From: Acanthochlamys bracteata
Lineage: Eukaryota; Streptophyta; Magnoliopsida; Pandanales; Velloziaceae
Assembly (NCBI GenBank): GCA_019914995.1
Contig: CM034139.1
Coordinates: 5,806,461 to 5,870,460, forward strand
Length of the DNA stretch: 64,000 nucleotides
Direction: 5' to 3'
Shown here in pieces: positions 27,954 to 39,705 of this stretch. Below the pieces are notes generated by a model, which did not search any database, was not told the origin of the DNA, and worked only from the letters and a program-made list of their open reading frames with translations. The position numbers and the translations under genes were made by a program. Positions within the stretch are counted from its first letter, which is position 1. Each line of letters begins with the position of its first letter.

Positions 27954-28079
27954 AGCGAAGGTGATGTAATCATTAAGAGGGTACTTACAGCAGATATCTT
28001 TTCCTTGCTGGGCTGATATTTCGGCTAACAATTATCCAAAGATCAAAACTTTTCATCTCCAACTTTTTTCCACAGAATA

Positions 28080-28440
28080 TTCGGAATTTTTTTGAAATAA
28101 AATATCTTAAAATAAAAAATATTTTATTTTTTTGAAAATAAAATTTTATTTTTTAATTTGAAAAATAAACAATAAAAAGAATTTACTATATAAAATTTTT
28201 TATACTTTCTAAAATTTTTAATAATTTTTTAAATAGAATTTTTATAAAATAAAAAATATTTTTTTATTTTTAAAAATAAACTTTATTTTTTAATTTTAAA
28301 AAATATTACAAATATATAATAAAAAATTTTACTAAATATTTTTTTATACTTTTTAAATTTTTAATAAATTTTTTAAATATTTATACAAAATATATTTAAA
28401 ATAAAAATAAAAATTATTTTTAGAGTAAGCATTCTAAAAT
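28080..28440. mobile_element. AT-rich repeat block with two copies of the family A core
   Basis: Two near-copies of the core (read on the minus strand as AAATTTTAGAAAGTATA) occur at 28201-28218 and, slightly changed, at 28345-28361. Each has a TTTTACTAWATA-like neighbour. This looks like two nested or adjacent copies of one short element. No ends with clear inverted repeats could be fixed. Confidence 0.5.
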
Positions 28441-29045
28441 TTCTCGTTATCTATTAGCAGCAACGGCGGCTTAGCACGCTTAAAAACTTCAATTTCCAAG
28501 TTTGCTCCTGAGAATGGTTTCCATGTTAAATGGGCCAGTCCTCATGGAACTTTGATCCAGCCCAAAAATTAGTCACTTTCTTCTTTTACAGAAAAGACTC
28601 CCTAAATAATTAATTAACACAGTGTATAAAATAATCCAATTTCAAATTGCATTGCAGCATGACGGTTAGTTGATTATACTAATAGTTATTGTAAATAATA
28701 ACTAACATGCATATGTGTTTCATTCTATATTTTCCAAAAAAAAGAAGGTCGTAATATTAGGTCACGACATAAATTAAATTACCGCTGGGGTCCAACAATT
28801 CGAACTCGAAAAAACTTAAAAATTAAAAAGAGTTGGCGGTCTTAGAAAATTAGAAAGTGTTGAAAAATAATCTTCATATTAAATAAAGACTTCGCGCAAG
28901 TGCAGCTAGCTAATCAAACAAAGATCAAAGACCGCCATTTAAATGTAATCACTGGACTTTAACTTTGGAACCCAACTGGGAGTTCACTTACTCCCAATTA
29001 CTCCCCATTAAAAAAATCTTAGTGAGAGCATGGAATCCGGATCTT

Positions 29046-29427
29046 AGTCAAACATATTAATCTTTTTATTTTGTTTTATAATTTATGATGAAGATGTTAG
29101 TTAGTTAATTATTTAATAAAGTTTGATAACATGTTTAATATTTTGTTTATGTAGTTATGATCGATCGCATTAATATTACTTTGAACCAATAATAGATGAA
29201 ACTTATTACATTTTGTATGCTATGATTAGTCTATGCAGATTGTCAGCAAATGTATGATATGAATTAGTTGACAAGGTTCCGCAATAGTTGTAATGGCAAA
29301 ATTTGATTTGAAAAATTAAACAATGAACAGAATTAAATTAAGTTGGCATGATGCAAGCTTGAAATATTTTGAATTAATTATTGATCAAAGTCAATGCAGG
29401 AAGTATTCTTCCTTTCATATTTATAAG
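29046..29427 (+). promoter_or_regulatory. W boxes and TATA box of the group IIb WRKY
   Basis: AGTCAA (reverse of the W box TTGACT) occurs at 29046-29051 and 29389-29394. TATTTATAAG at 29418-29427 is a likely TATA box, 24 bp after the second W box. The nearby transcription start would fall near 29455. W boxes in WRKY promoters are common and suggest self- or cross-regulation; this is inference. Confidence 0.45.
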
Positions 29428-29559
29428 AAAGGAACAAACATCAAGCACCCGCAAAACAGAAGAAGGAAGAAGAAGAAATTCTTTGGGTAGCTGCTCGTCT
29501 TCTTAATAAATTACAAATGGTTGTTATATTGGAAAGATTTGTTATTACTTCTGTTCAAG

Positions 29560-31323
29560 ATGATCAGAAAGTTGATCGCTTCCCGGAAAACGGCAAAAGC
29601 ATCCAGTACTGTTGCCCTTCAGGTTTGTCTCGTTTAGAAATTTTTATTCATCGGTTTTAATTGCAAGAATTTCTGCGTAACAGGTTGATTAGCAGGATTA
29701 TGAGCAGGTTGACTCTACAAGAACACAAATTGAAGAGGTGAAAGAAGAGAACGGGAGATTGAAAACATCTCTAACTCAGATAGCGAAAGATTATCAGTCA
29801 CTCGAGATGCATTTCTTTGACATCCTCAGAAACGACGATGGTCAACAGCCGGCTGTGAATAAGGAAGCCGACGGTGATCAGAAAGTACCTCTATTAACAA
29901 AGAGCGACGATAACCGTATCGAAGAACACGAACTTCGTCTGAGTCTTGGAACTACAAGACCAATTACAAGTTCTTGCTCTAAGAAAGAAGAGAACTTGTC
30001 TACAGACGATCATGCGCTGATCAAGGAAAGGCTAACACTTGGAATGGATTTGAAACTCAGTAAAGAGTATTCTTCTACCGTCGATCAAGTAGTGTTTCCT
30101 AGTAGCAGTAGCACTCGCGTAGTTCCGTTGAGTATGAGGCCGGAGAGCAGCGTTCCCGAGTTAATGAAGGAGAAAGAGATCATTAACGAGTCATGGCCGC
30201 CGAGCATGGTGTTGAAGAGCTCAACATCTACAAGGAGCAGAGATGAAGATGATCAGATGATTTCACAGCAACAGAATCCTCCGGCCAAGAGAGCTAGAGT
30301 TTCGGTAAGAGCCAGATGCGGCGACCCAACGGTTCGTATAAACTCTCCTTCAAAAGCTTAAACTACATTTGTAGCCAAATTAACTATTCAATTGAGCATT
30401 TCGAAATTTTTTAATTCGTTTGAGCAGATATATGATGGTTGCCAATGGAGAAAGTACGGGCAGAAGATTGCGAAGGCCAATCCATGCCCGCGAGCATATT
30501 ACTGGTGCTCCGTTGCAGATGGTTGTCCAGTAAGGAAGCAGGTATCAATTCACATCTCTGTATATCAAAATCTTTCGAAAGCTATCGATCGGTCGAAGAA
30601 TTAATATCGCTAACTTAACTTGATATTATTTCTATTAAATTTCAGGTGCAGAGATGCGCAGACGACACGACTATACTGATTACAACCTACGAAGAAATCC
30701 ATAACCACCAGCTACCGAACGCAGCAATAGCAATTGCTTCAACGACCTCAGCAGCCGCCGGAATGCTTCTTTCTGGCTCTTCGTCTTCATCGATGATCAG
30801 CACAACTTCAACAGGAGTACTCCATGGTTTAAACGACTTCGATGTTCCCTCTACGATCAATCCTTTGATTTCTTCTTCAAGGCCCGTGATCATGTCAAGC
30901 ACACCTGCTTCCTCTACATCTCATCCAACAGTTACCTTAGACTTGACATCGCCTTCGCAATCGCTCACTAACTTCTATATCACTCCTGGATCGAGCTACG
31001 CGTCGTCGAGCTTTAGTTTCCCTTCAGTAGAGAGCAGCGCGATTACAGAAGCTGCAGGTAGCTACCTGCGTAGTAGCACCGGTGCCGATAATCAACAGAA
31101 AAACATGAGTAGAAGTCTCAGTTTCGAGAGACAGAAAGCAAGAAGTCCAACTTTGCCCTTGCTGGCGGTGCCGGAGCAAAGTTCGTTGACCGACACGATC
31201 GCTAAAGCAATCAAGTCGGATCCCGGATTCCAGACTGCTTTGGCAGCAGCCATCACGTCGTATGTTGGAGGTAGAAGAGTTCAAAGGGTATCTGGTGAGA
31301 GCGGATTGCCGGGACTGGTATGA
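29560..31323 (+). CDS. WRKY transcription factor, group IIb (WRKY9/61/72-like)
   Basis: Nuclear DNA-binding factor expected to bind W boxes. Exons: 29560-29622, 29708-30331, 30428-30541, 30646-31323; 492 aa. In order: a leucine-zipper-like acidic segment ([16 protein letters not shown], then [12 protein letters not shown]), a basic [13 protein letters not shown] before the domain, WRKYGQK (236-242), a C-X5-C-X23-H-X-H zinc site (C256, C262, H286, H288), an [13 protein letters not shown] block, and a C-terminal [16 protein letters not shown] block typical of IIb. The intron inside the domain, just before VQRC, is the V-type position that marks groups IIa/IIb. Two changes are odd: W255 where the family has Arg (AYYRC), and YEEIHNH where YEGTHNH is usual. 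The start is uncertain: ATG 29560 joins in phase, while the earlier ATG 29517 reads into TGA at the exon 2 junction and would act as an overlapping uORF. Confidence 0.88.
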
Positions 31324-32286
31324 AATGGGGAGGATGGATGGCCGGAGGCTGTAAGGGGATTCGGCGATCGTCTAGTGGAAAGTTGAGTTTTCCCGGCTAG
31401 TCTACTAGAGAGGTGGTTCTGGGTCTCTTGAGCAGTACCAGAATTGTAAGTTGTTTGCGTTTTTTTCTTTTGGATTTCTTTAATGTGTTCTAATTTGTAT
31501 GCAAAATGTTTCAATTAAACTAAATACATTAATCATCTTCAGTTGTTGAACACCATACTAACTAATCAAGGAAACAGCTTGCTTGAAGTTTTTCAATCTT
31601 TTTAGGCCATCTAGTTTAATATGTGTTGTTAAATTATTGATGCATAACTAAGGCCTGTATTTTTGTAATTGGGTTGCCTAAGCATTGAGACCGCAGCAAA
31701 GCAAGACTAACTGAGTGTTTTGGGCCGGCCCATAAAGTGCACGATTTATTTTCGGGAAGGATCAGTTCGCTGGACACGTGTGCTTCATCTTAGCATAACT
31801 GGAAGACGAAGCGCTCAGCAGTTGATCGCTGCTGACTAACAACTCCAAAACAAATCAAAATCAAAATCGAAAGAAAACAAAAGAAAAACTGAAAGACAAA
31901 AAAGAAAAGGAAAGCAGTGAGTTGAAGTTCTATCTGAATTATTTTGGAAAGGTATGCAAAATTATCTACTGTTTTGGATCAGATTTTCCAATTTCTGAAA
32001 GTAATCTTTTTCTGAATTTTTTAAATGTATGTTTTATGGAAACGGGATCTTTCATTTTGTTTTTTCTTGGTTCGATGCAATCGAGCGCTTTTGGTGCTCG
32101 ATGTAATGCCTCAGTGGGTTTCTTCTGTTATTTCTGAAGATTACGAGCTCTTTCCTATACAGTAGATGGAAACACTTAGGCCTGAATTATCGCGTATATT
32201 TTTATTTAATTGTTTTGCAGCATAAAGACTGATTTTCATAGTGGATTGAGTCCTGGTGGCATGATAAGCTAGATTGATCTGTTAAT
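31324..32286. other. WRKY 3' UTR, spacer and leader of the CBS gene
   Basis: No gene is seen. A leader exon of the CBS gene probably begins near 31.85 kb and is spliced to an acceptor at about 32220, just before the ATG. Confidence 0.55.
31731..31742. promoter_or_regulatory. Palindromic double site II motif
   Basis: TGGGCCGGCCCA is two TGGGCC site II elements back to back, about 120 bp before the probable leader of the CBS gene. Site II motifs bind TCP factors in many housekeeping plant promoters. Confidence 0.55.
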
Positions 32287-35035
32287 ATGGCACAAGAAAC
32301 TGAAGAAGCTCCAAGGATTCCAAGCTGCGATTCTTATTTTGAGAGAATTCAGTCCAGAAAAAAGCTTCCACCTTCTTTGCAAGAGTCTCTCACCTTTGCT
32401 TTTGCACAAATCCCTGTCTCTTCTTTTCCGATGGTTCCCAAAGGAAAAGGTATCAACTTTGTCAAAATATTTCTTACCCCCAGCTGTTTGCTAAAATGAT
32501 TGCTCTATATGAATTGCCTTAGTTTTGAATATGAATCTTATAATCGAATACTGTGGTTCAGTGATTGAAATACGGGCAGACACTTCTGTTGTTGATGCTG
32601 TCCGAATTCTCTCTGAACACAATATAATGGCTGTTCCAGTAAGCGATCCACAGGCAGCTAATACTACGGATTGGAAGAAGAAGTATCTTGGTATTATCGA
32701 CTATTCTGCAATTGTGTTATGGGTCTTGGAGAATGCAGAGCTTGCTGCTGTTGCTTTATCTGCAGGAACGGCGACTGCTGCTGGCCTAGGTGTAGGCGCA
32801 GCTGGTGCTATTGGAGCAGCAGTTGTGGGTGCAACTGGTCCTCTTGCTGTTGCTGGGTTGACTGCTGGAGCAGTTACTGCAGCATTGGCTGGCGGAGTTG
32901 CTGCAGAAAAAGGCGTTGGTAAAGATGCTCCAACTGCTGCTGATCATTTTGGCAAGGATTTTTACAAGCTCCTCTCTCAAGAGGAACCTTTCAAGTCTAC
33001 AACTGTGAGTACATAAGGGTAACTTGTCTTGTAACTACTTCAACCATCGGAAAGCTTTCAGCTTGGTGATCTGCAAGGCCAAACATCAGATCTTCTTCTG
33101 CTAAGTTTACTTGTGACATTTTTTCCATTTAATATAAACTGTAAGAATTTACTCGTGCATTTGTTTCCTGGTGTTGCCTGCATACTACTTGAGATAAGCG
33201 CAAATGGACCATGGCTTCTGTATTCAGTTAGACTGTTTGCTCCTTTTAATATTGCAGTGTCTGGTTAACGGATACTTACTACTATGTTGCCTTTTGTAAC
33301 ATTATTTAGAGCACTTGGGTTGTCGAGTCTCTGAATAAGTTCTTTGCATGAACCATTGGTTTCATCTAATTGCTATCTACTTCAGGTAAAATCAGTTATC
33401 AAGTCATATCGATGGGCACCTTTCGTTCCTGTTGCACAGGATAGCTCTATGCTGTCTGTATTGCTGCTTCTTTCCAAGTATAGATTGAGAAATGTTCCTG
33501 TAGTTGAACCAGAGAGTCCTGATATTAAGAATTTCATAACCCAGTCCGCTGTTCTGCAAGGCCTCAATCAATGTAAAGGAAGGGACTGGTTTGATTGCAT
33601 AGCTGCAAAGCCTCTTTCTGATCTTGGACTTCCGTTCATGTCTTATGATGAGGTACTTGCACAGTCTCTCCCTAGATGCAATGATTTTCTTATCCTTGAA
33701 AAAGATATAGCTATGGCCACCTATAATAGAATTTTGGAAACCAAGTATTCCTAGTTCTAGGCAAACTTGCCATGAATTTTTTGCTGCTGCATATTGTTCT
33801 TATGCTTTCATGCTTTACAACCTTCATTTATCATAGGTCCTTACAATGCAAACGTTCTTCCTTTTACTGGTTTTTGATAGAATCTTTTTCTGTCTGTAGA
33901 TTTTGTGCTAGTCTGCTAGATGGTTGCTCGCTCTTATTGTTTTCTTACTGATTATGAATGCTATTACTCGTTATTGTATTATGCTTTTGAATGTTGACGC
34001 TGTGTGAAGTAATTTAGGTTTTTCTTGCATCTTGTAGGATATCCAGGCTGTAACAACTTATTTACTAGTATCTTCAGGAAAAAAAACTCTACTTTAAACT
34101 GGAAAGAACTGCCACCACAAGACTTTTATTTCGCTGCTACTCGCTGTTGTAATGAGCAGAATGACTGACCAAGAGATAGGCAAATCTAAAAGCCAAAGCT
34201 GGCATTCGGGCTCTTTTGCTTATTTTTCCAAAAATATTAATATGATTGAATGGATGACCCATGTGACATTAATTATACTTTTTAACTTATATCTTACTTT
34301 CTAAGAAGTAACTCTTGACGTTGGTTGTATTTGTCAGGTCATTTCTGTTAAAAGTAATGAGCTAATTTTAGAGGCTTTCAAGCGTATGAAAGAGAATAGG
34401 GTTGGTGGTGTTCCAGTTATTGAAGATACTGGAAGGAAAATTGTTGGTAGCGTAAGCATACGAGACATAGGATTCCTGCTACTTGAGCCTGATCTCTTCT
34501 CCAACTTCAGGTAAAAATGATGTAAAAATAAGCATGATGTAAGCATTGCATATGTGACACCCAATACGCATCACGATTTGGTTTATTTGATTGACCTGCA
34601 CTGTTAATATAGAGGATTCTGATTCATGAGAGTTTGTTTGGATATTCTTAAAGAGGTTTTTCTTTTTATTATTATTGTACTTTTAAAATAATTTCCTCCT
34701 TTTCTGAAAAAAGTATGAGATTGTTATATGCATTTGATTTTGCATTTTGCAGACAGCTAACTGTGATGGACTTCATGAAAGCTGTTTCATCTATAAGTCC
34801 TGAATCTGACAAGACATCCATGGAGTCGCCATTAACATGTGAACCAGATGCATGTCTTGGTAGCATAATTGAAAGATTAGCTTCAAGATCAGTTCACCGT
34901 GTGTATGTGGTGGAGGGTGATAGTGAGGTTCTTGGTGTTGTGACACTTAGAGATGTCATCTCATGTTTCATACATGAGCCTCCTGGTTACTTCGATTATT
35001 TTCTAGGGACTGCTGGGGAAATGTTGAACCAGTGA
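32287..35035 (+). CDS. CBS-domain protein, SnRK1 gamma-like (KING1-like/SNF4-like)
   Basis: Four CBS motifs make two Bateman modules that sense adenine nucleotides in AMPK/SnRK1 gamma subunits. Exons: 32287-32449, 32562-33004, 33386-33652, 34338-34510, 34753-35035; 442 aa, all in phase. CBS1 begins at VIEIRADTSVVDAVRIL (from residue 55). Later come YRWAPFVPVAQDSSMLSVL, RMKENRVGGVPVIED with SVSIRDI, and SVHRVYVVEGDSEVLGVVTL with RDVISCF near the end. A 60-residue segment (113-172), almost all Ala, Gly, Val, Leu and Thr, is inserted within the first module; it looks like a glycine-zipper or membrane hairpin and is absent from classical KING1. A second branch of plant SNF4-like proteins carries this insert, so it is probably a member of that branch. 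Whether it joins SnRK1 is not known from sequence. Confidence 0.87.
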
Positions 35036-35755
35036 AAAGTAATCGGGCTATACTAGCGGAAATTTCACTACTTCACAATGTTGATTTCCATAGAATTGTG
35101 CTTTAGTATCTACTAGTTTGTATTATGTTCAGAAACTACTTTAAGTTGTATGAATGCTGGTCAATCTTCGTATGGTACAAGGTACTAATCGAGACACATT
35201 TTCAAGGAACATACCCGAGCTTTTCATATTCATTGAGGAGTACATGCACAAAGATGTGGTGGTTCCCATGAATATCTTTATTTTGTACCGTGTACGTGAT
35301 GCAATTTTCGGAGTTAACCCTTTGGCGATGGCAGTTGTCAATAGAGAAACTATGGTGATTTCGACATGGTTGACGCTCTTTTTCGTTTCAAATGCCTTGT
35401 GAATTACGGATGTCCCCTGCAATTTGGCAAGGAAACTTTAAGGTTACTGAGCTGATAGTCAAAGAAAATCATCGACTAGAATTTTCTATATATCCCTCTT
35501 CTACGGTAACCAAAAGAAATACAAATCAAATCCTGTATATGATAATCAATGAAGTATCTATTATACAGGGTGTTTAAATGTAAAAGCTTTCCGTCCTAAG
35601 ATACTGTATGTTGCTTCTCGGATCTCATCTTGTGCTGCATGGCTCTCCTACTTCAGTCCTGACTCCTGCAAGCTTCTAACTCTAAGCAACACTGCAATGC
35701 AAGCACTGATATTCATGCTCTTCTTGGATTCGAAGGCCAGATCTAAGAAAGACCT
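35036..35755. other. 3' UTR and unassigned spacer
   Basis: Follows the CBS gene. Short frames on both strands (35141-35422) show no family signal. It may include the worn 5' part of the neighbouring receptor-kinase pseudogene. Confidence 0.4.
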
Positions 35756-37270
35756 GTTGGTCCTCTGGCTTAATGGAATTCCTCCGTCTTCTGCAGGCCG
35801 CCATCTGCAGAGGGTTGCAGTCATTAAAAGGTCTTCAAGAGCTGGACTTGTCTAGGAACAAGCTATCAGAAAACGTGCCAGAGTTCTTGGAATATCTCTC
35901 TATCATGTCTGAATTTGTCGTTCAATCATTTCAAGGGTGAGCTCCCAGTAGGAGGACAACCATTCTCAAATGTCACTGGATTATTAGTCCATTGGAATGT
36001 CGAACTTTGTGGAGGGAGTCCAGCATCCACTTGCCACCATGCTCTTCTCAAAGTCTGGAGCATTAGCGCCATTTCTGCTCCATACTGCTGATAATTCCTA
36101 CATCTGCCGGAAGTCTGTCTTTGTATAGTTATAGTCTGTTCTTTTCTCGTTATTCGCATTTGTACTAGGAAGTCAAGAAGAAAGCAAAACTTGGCTACCT
36201 CATTCATGACATGCCAGCACAAAAGAGTCTTAAGGTGAGCTTCATAAAGCAACTGATGAATTTTCCACTTCCAAGCTTATTGAAACAGGAAGCTTTGGCT
36301 CCTAATACAAAGGCGCTGTGTGGATGACAGAAAATCTTCAGTGAAAGTTCTCGACCTTCAAGGAAGCTTCAAAGAGTTTCATGGCCAAGCGTGAGGTTCT
36401 AAGAAATACAAGGCACTGTAATCTTCTGAGAATCTTAACAGCATGCTCAAGCCAGGATTTCAAAGGCAATGATTTTAAAGTTTTGGTTTATAAGTACATG
36501 CCAACGGTAGTTTGGAGCGTTGGTTTACATCCTGAAGTCGATCTGGAGTATCAAACAAACTTAAACATGTACCAAAGGTTGAGTATAGCCATAGCTGTGG
36601 CTTCTGCATTGGTTTAATTTCACAACGATGGTCCAGTACCTGTTTTTCATTCGACCTGAAGTCAAACAATGTTCTATTCGATAGGCTTGTTGCACATGTA
36701 TCAGATTTTGCGTTAGAAAAATTTCCTCACCGACGCAAGAAGCAAAGCATCACGCATTGAAAGGAACCATCGGATATGTTGCTCCAGGTACACTCCGAAG
36801 TTACATTGCCTACGACTAGCTGCTGTTTTAAACGTTTCTAACTTGTCTATTGACATGTGAAAATGCACGAAGAGCACAGTATTGGGAACAAAGTTTCTCC
36901 CGCAGCAGACATATATAGCAATGGAATACCTCTTCTGGAGATGTTAACTTGAAAAAGACCAACAGGTGAAACGTTCAACCAAGATCTGGTCCTAAGCAAC
37001 TACGTTGAAATGGCACTCAATGGACAGAATACTGATGTTATCTTGGTCCTGTGCCAACTCTTTGGTGAAGGAGATGAAGCAAGCCTTAACGAACATAGAA
37101 TGAGGAACGCGACTGTGATACAAGAACGTGTTGCTTCAGCACTTAGAATCGGCTTGCAGAGTTCTCAGGAGCTACCATCATCGGAAAGAATGAAGATAGA
37201 AGAAGCCATCAAAGAAGTACCGTGCTGGTTGGAGTGGAAAATCCATACTCGGTTTCTATACTTGAGATAA
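35756..37270 (+). pseudogene. Decayed class XII LRR receptor kinase
   Basis: Pieces match, in order, the end of an EFR/Xa21-type receptor kinase. An LRR end (LKGLQELDLSRNKLS, then FSNVTGLL and ELCGGSPAS) lies near 35.84-36.04 kb. A kinase N-lobe (LIETGSFG, VLRNTRHCNLLRILTACSSQ, DFKVLVYKYMP) spans about 36.27-36.62 kb. GTIGYVAP lies near 36.77-36.79 kb. A C-lobe (ADIYSNGIPLLEMLT, RPTGETFNQDLVLSNYVEMAL) ends near 37.27 kb. The pieces fall in different frames with stops, and the catalytic HCDLKPSN loop and most LRRs are missing. A relic intron still splits the kinase after GYVAP, so it decayed from a genomic duplicate and was not a processed copy. It is not expected to make a receptor. Confidence 0.85.
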
Positions 37271-37808
37271 AGAAAATATTTAATTTTTTTGCGTACATGT
37301 AATTTCTATACTTGATTAGCTGTATGGTGACAAGCATTTTATAATATTATAACTGAAATTATTACAATTATTTGCAATTGTGATTATATAATTGATTGGT
37401 TGACCAATTAGTTCTTATTGACATTTTTTGAGATTTTTAAAATAATATTAAGAGAAACATCAAAAGAACATGGTGATCAACAGTGAAATGGTTTGAAAGA
37501 AATATTGAAAATTCGAAAATTTCGATTGCTTGAAGAAGATGGCAATGGCGTTGGTGATTGTGGTCGTACTAGTAGTAGTAGTTGTGAGCTCGTCTCTCTC
37601 TCTCTCTCTCTCTGTGTCTACCCTGTCGCCTTCGGCGCTATTCTTTTTCAAATGCTTCGCTGGCGCAAGCTCTCCATTCCCCAGCTTCTCAAATTTCAAC
37701 TTCAATTCTTTCTTTTTTTTATTTGTTTTTGCCTCAAGGAAGAATTCAATTTCAAAGCTTTTGTTACATTATATATTAGATTAGAGATCACAGTTGTCGG
37801 TGATCACC
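37271..37808. other. Promoter and leader of the Rab7 gene
   Basis: AT-rich to about 37.5 kb, then a leader with a (TC)n run. An upstream ATG at 37539 opens a hydrophobic frame of about 80 codons through the repeat; it has no known relatives to my knowledge and is treated as an uORF or chance frame. Confidence 0.5.
37592..37613 (+). repeat. (TC)n microsatellite in the Rab7 leader
   Basis: Eleven TC units about 195 bp before the start codon. CT-rich leaders are common in plant housekeeping genes and can act as Y-patch or GAGA-type elements. Confidence 0.85.
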
Positions 37809-39705
37809 ATGGATGTCGGCGGCGGCCGGACTCTTCTCAAGGTCATCCTTCTCGGCGACAGCGGGTATATGCTTTTTAAACTTTTCTAAAATTTTTGTTC
37901 CTTTTCTTTCTCCGTCCTTCTTACTTCGGGGTCCGGATCAAATTTCATCTCTTCTTAATTGTTTGTGTTTCTAAATTTCGACAGGGTCGGGAAAACTTCA
38001 CTGATGAAAAGGTATGATTTTTAAAAAAAAAAATTTCTAAACGAAATTGAAGCTAGAATTTTGTTCTTTAAAGATTTTGGAACAATATATTTTCGTTGAA
38101 CGAATTGAATTAGGCACACATAAAACAAGAAGTTTCACTTTTGTATAATGGAATGCTTTGATTAAGGGAGTTTTAACTTTAACACTGCTTGTTTCTTCTG
38201 ATGCAATTTGCTTTTATTTGCATTGGCACTAATTTTAGCCAAAGAAATTGTGAAGTGTGTTTTTTTTGTGAATCTACACGGTTTCGCTTGTTTTGTTGAA
38301 CTTGATTATATAAGTATGCATTGTGATCAAGGAAACATTGAATGCCTATCAGATATGTAGACAAGAAGTTTATCAATCAATATAAAGCTACGCTTGGTGC
38401 AGACTTTCTCACAAAGGAGGTGCAGGTTGGGGATACCCGTGTAACGCTGCAAGTGAGAATCTTCAATTTCTGCCTCTGACTAGCGGGTTATTTGTTTGTT
38501 GTTCGGACGTTGGTAAACCATAAAGATGTTCCTCTGCAGATATGGGATACAGCAGGACAGGAAAGATTTCAGAGCCTTGGAGCTGCATTTTACAGAGGAG
38601 TAGATTGTTGCATACTGGTTTACGATGTAAATGACCTCAAAACATTTGAATCTCTTAATAGGTGGCATGAGGAGTTTCTTAATCAGGTAATTGTAATCCA
38701 TTCCATTTCAATCTTGAGCATGTATAAGCAACGCTTTAAAGTTCTTGTCATAAGAGCAGTTGTAAGCCTTGTCTGCTGTTTGCTATTGACTTTTAGTTAC
38801 TGTCTTGGCTTGTGGATCCTCAGGCTAGCCCATTGAACCCTTTGGCTTTTCCGTTTGTTTTACTTGGAAACAAAGTTGATGAGGGTGGAGGAACCTGCAG
38901 AACTGTATGTATTCAGGGCTGATCCTGTATTTGTCTTTGTTCTAGTTTGTTTTATGCTTTAGCTTTTTGCAAATACAGGTTTCTGAAGATAAGGCAAAGC
39001 AGTGGTGTGTTTCCAAGGGCAACATCCATTATTTTGAAACATCAGCCAAAGAAGATTACAATGTGGATGCTGCCTATCTTTGTGTTGCTCAGGTTTCCAT
39101 TGAGCATCATCAGGAAGACGACGTGTAAGTACCATTTATGTATGTATAGTAGTGTATTCCTTGCGCATATTATTCCTTTGGTGTCTCTAGAATTATAGTC
39201 TCCCATGAAAGTGCTACAATACTAGTTCACTGCAGAAACATGGTTAGAATTTGACCCATCACATAATTTTGCCCCCTAGAATGTGATTTAAAGTTCATTA
39301 CTTTATATTTCCTACAACTTTGCTCTTTCAGGATTTATCATAATTTTCAATCGCATTGCACCTAATTTGAAAAGAACCTAGATATCAAGAAATACATTAC
39401 TACCAGAAGTCAAAGGGAAATTTTGTTTAATAATTAGATGTGCAACAGAAATCGGGTTGAATTATGTCATATGGATGTAAAGTGACTTTAAATAATTAGG
39501 TGATATCATATAATAATCTCGTCATACTATAGTGCTTGTTTTTTTTCTTCTTTGAAATGACAGAAAGAGGTGTAACCCTTTGGTTACGAATGGAAGCGTG
39601 TTGCTTCATCTTCTGATATGCTCATCTTTATACGTTTGCAGATATGTACCGACCATGCTAGAGTCTGCTTCAGAAGAAGAGCAGAGGAGTGGATGTGCCT
39701 GTTAG
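37809..39705 (+). CDS. RAB7: Rab7-type small GTPase (RABG class)
   Basis: Controls traffic from late endosomes to the vacuole. Exons: 37809-37864, 37985-38011, 38353-38452, 38540-38686, 38824-38904, 38979-39124, 39642-39705; 621 nt, 206 aa, the usual Rab7 length. Visible are the P-loop GDSGVGKTS (16-24), switch I region YKATLGADF (Ile is more usual than Leu), DTAGQE (64-69), NKVD (126-129), ETSAK (157-161), and the double prenylation end CAC (204-206). The start [19 protein letters not shown] matches plant Rab7 N-termini. The 27-nt second exon, VGKTSLMK, splits the P-loop. All junctions are GT-AG and in phase. The subclass (RABG2 or RABG3) is not resolved. Confidence 0.95.

Larger units (their letters stand above)
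27861..29559. other. Shared upstream region of ALDH12A1 and WRKY IIb
   Basis: A head-to-head intergenic region of 1.7 kb. The ALDH12A1 leader lies on the left, an AT-rich repeat block at 28.08-28.44 kb, and the WRKY promoter at the right. No open frame of interest. Confidence 0.6.

Noticed and set aside
37539-37784. Hydrophobic open frame of about 80 codons starting MAMALVIVVVLVVVVV
   Set aside because: It runs through a (TC)n repeat in the Rab7 leader, gives low-complexity text, and has no family feature. Best seen as an uORF or chance.
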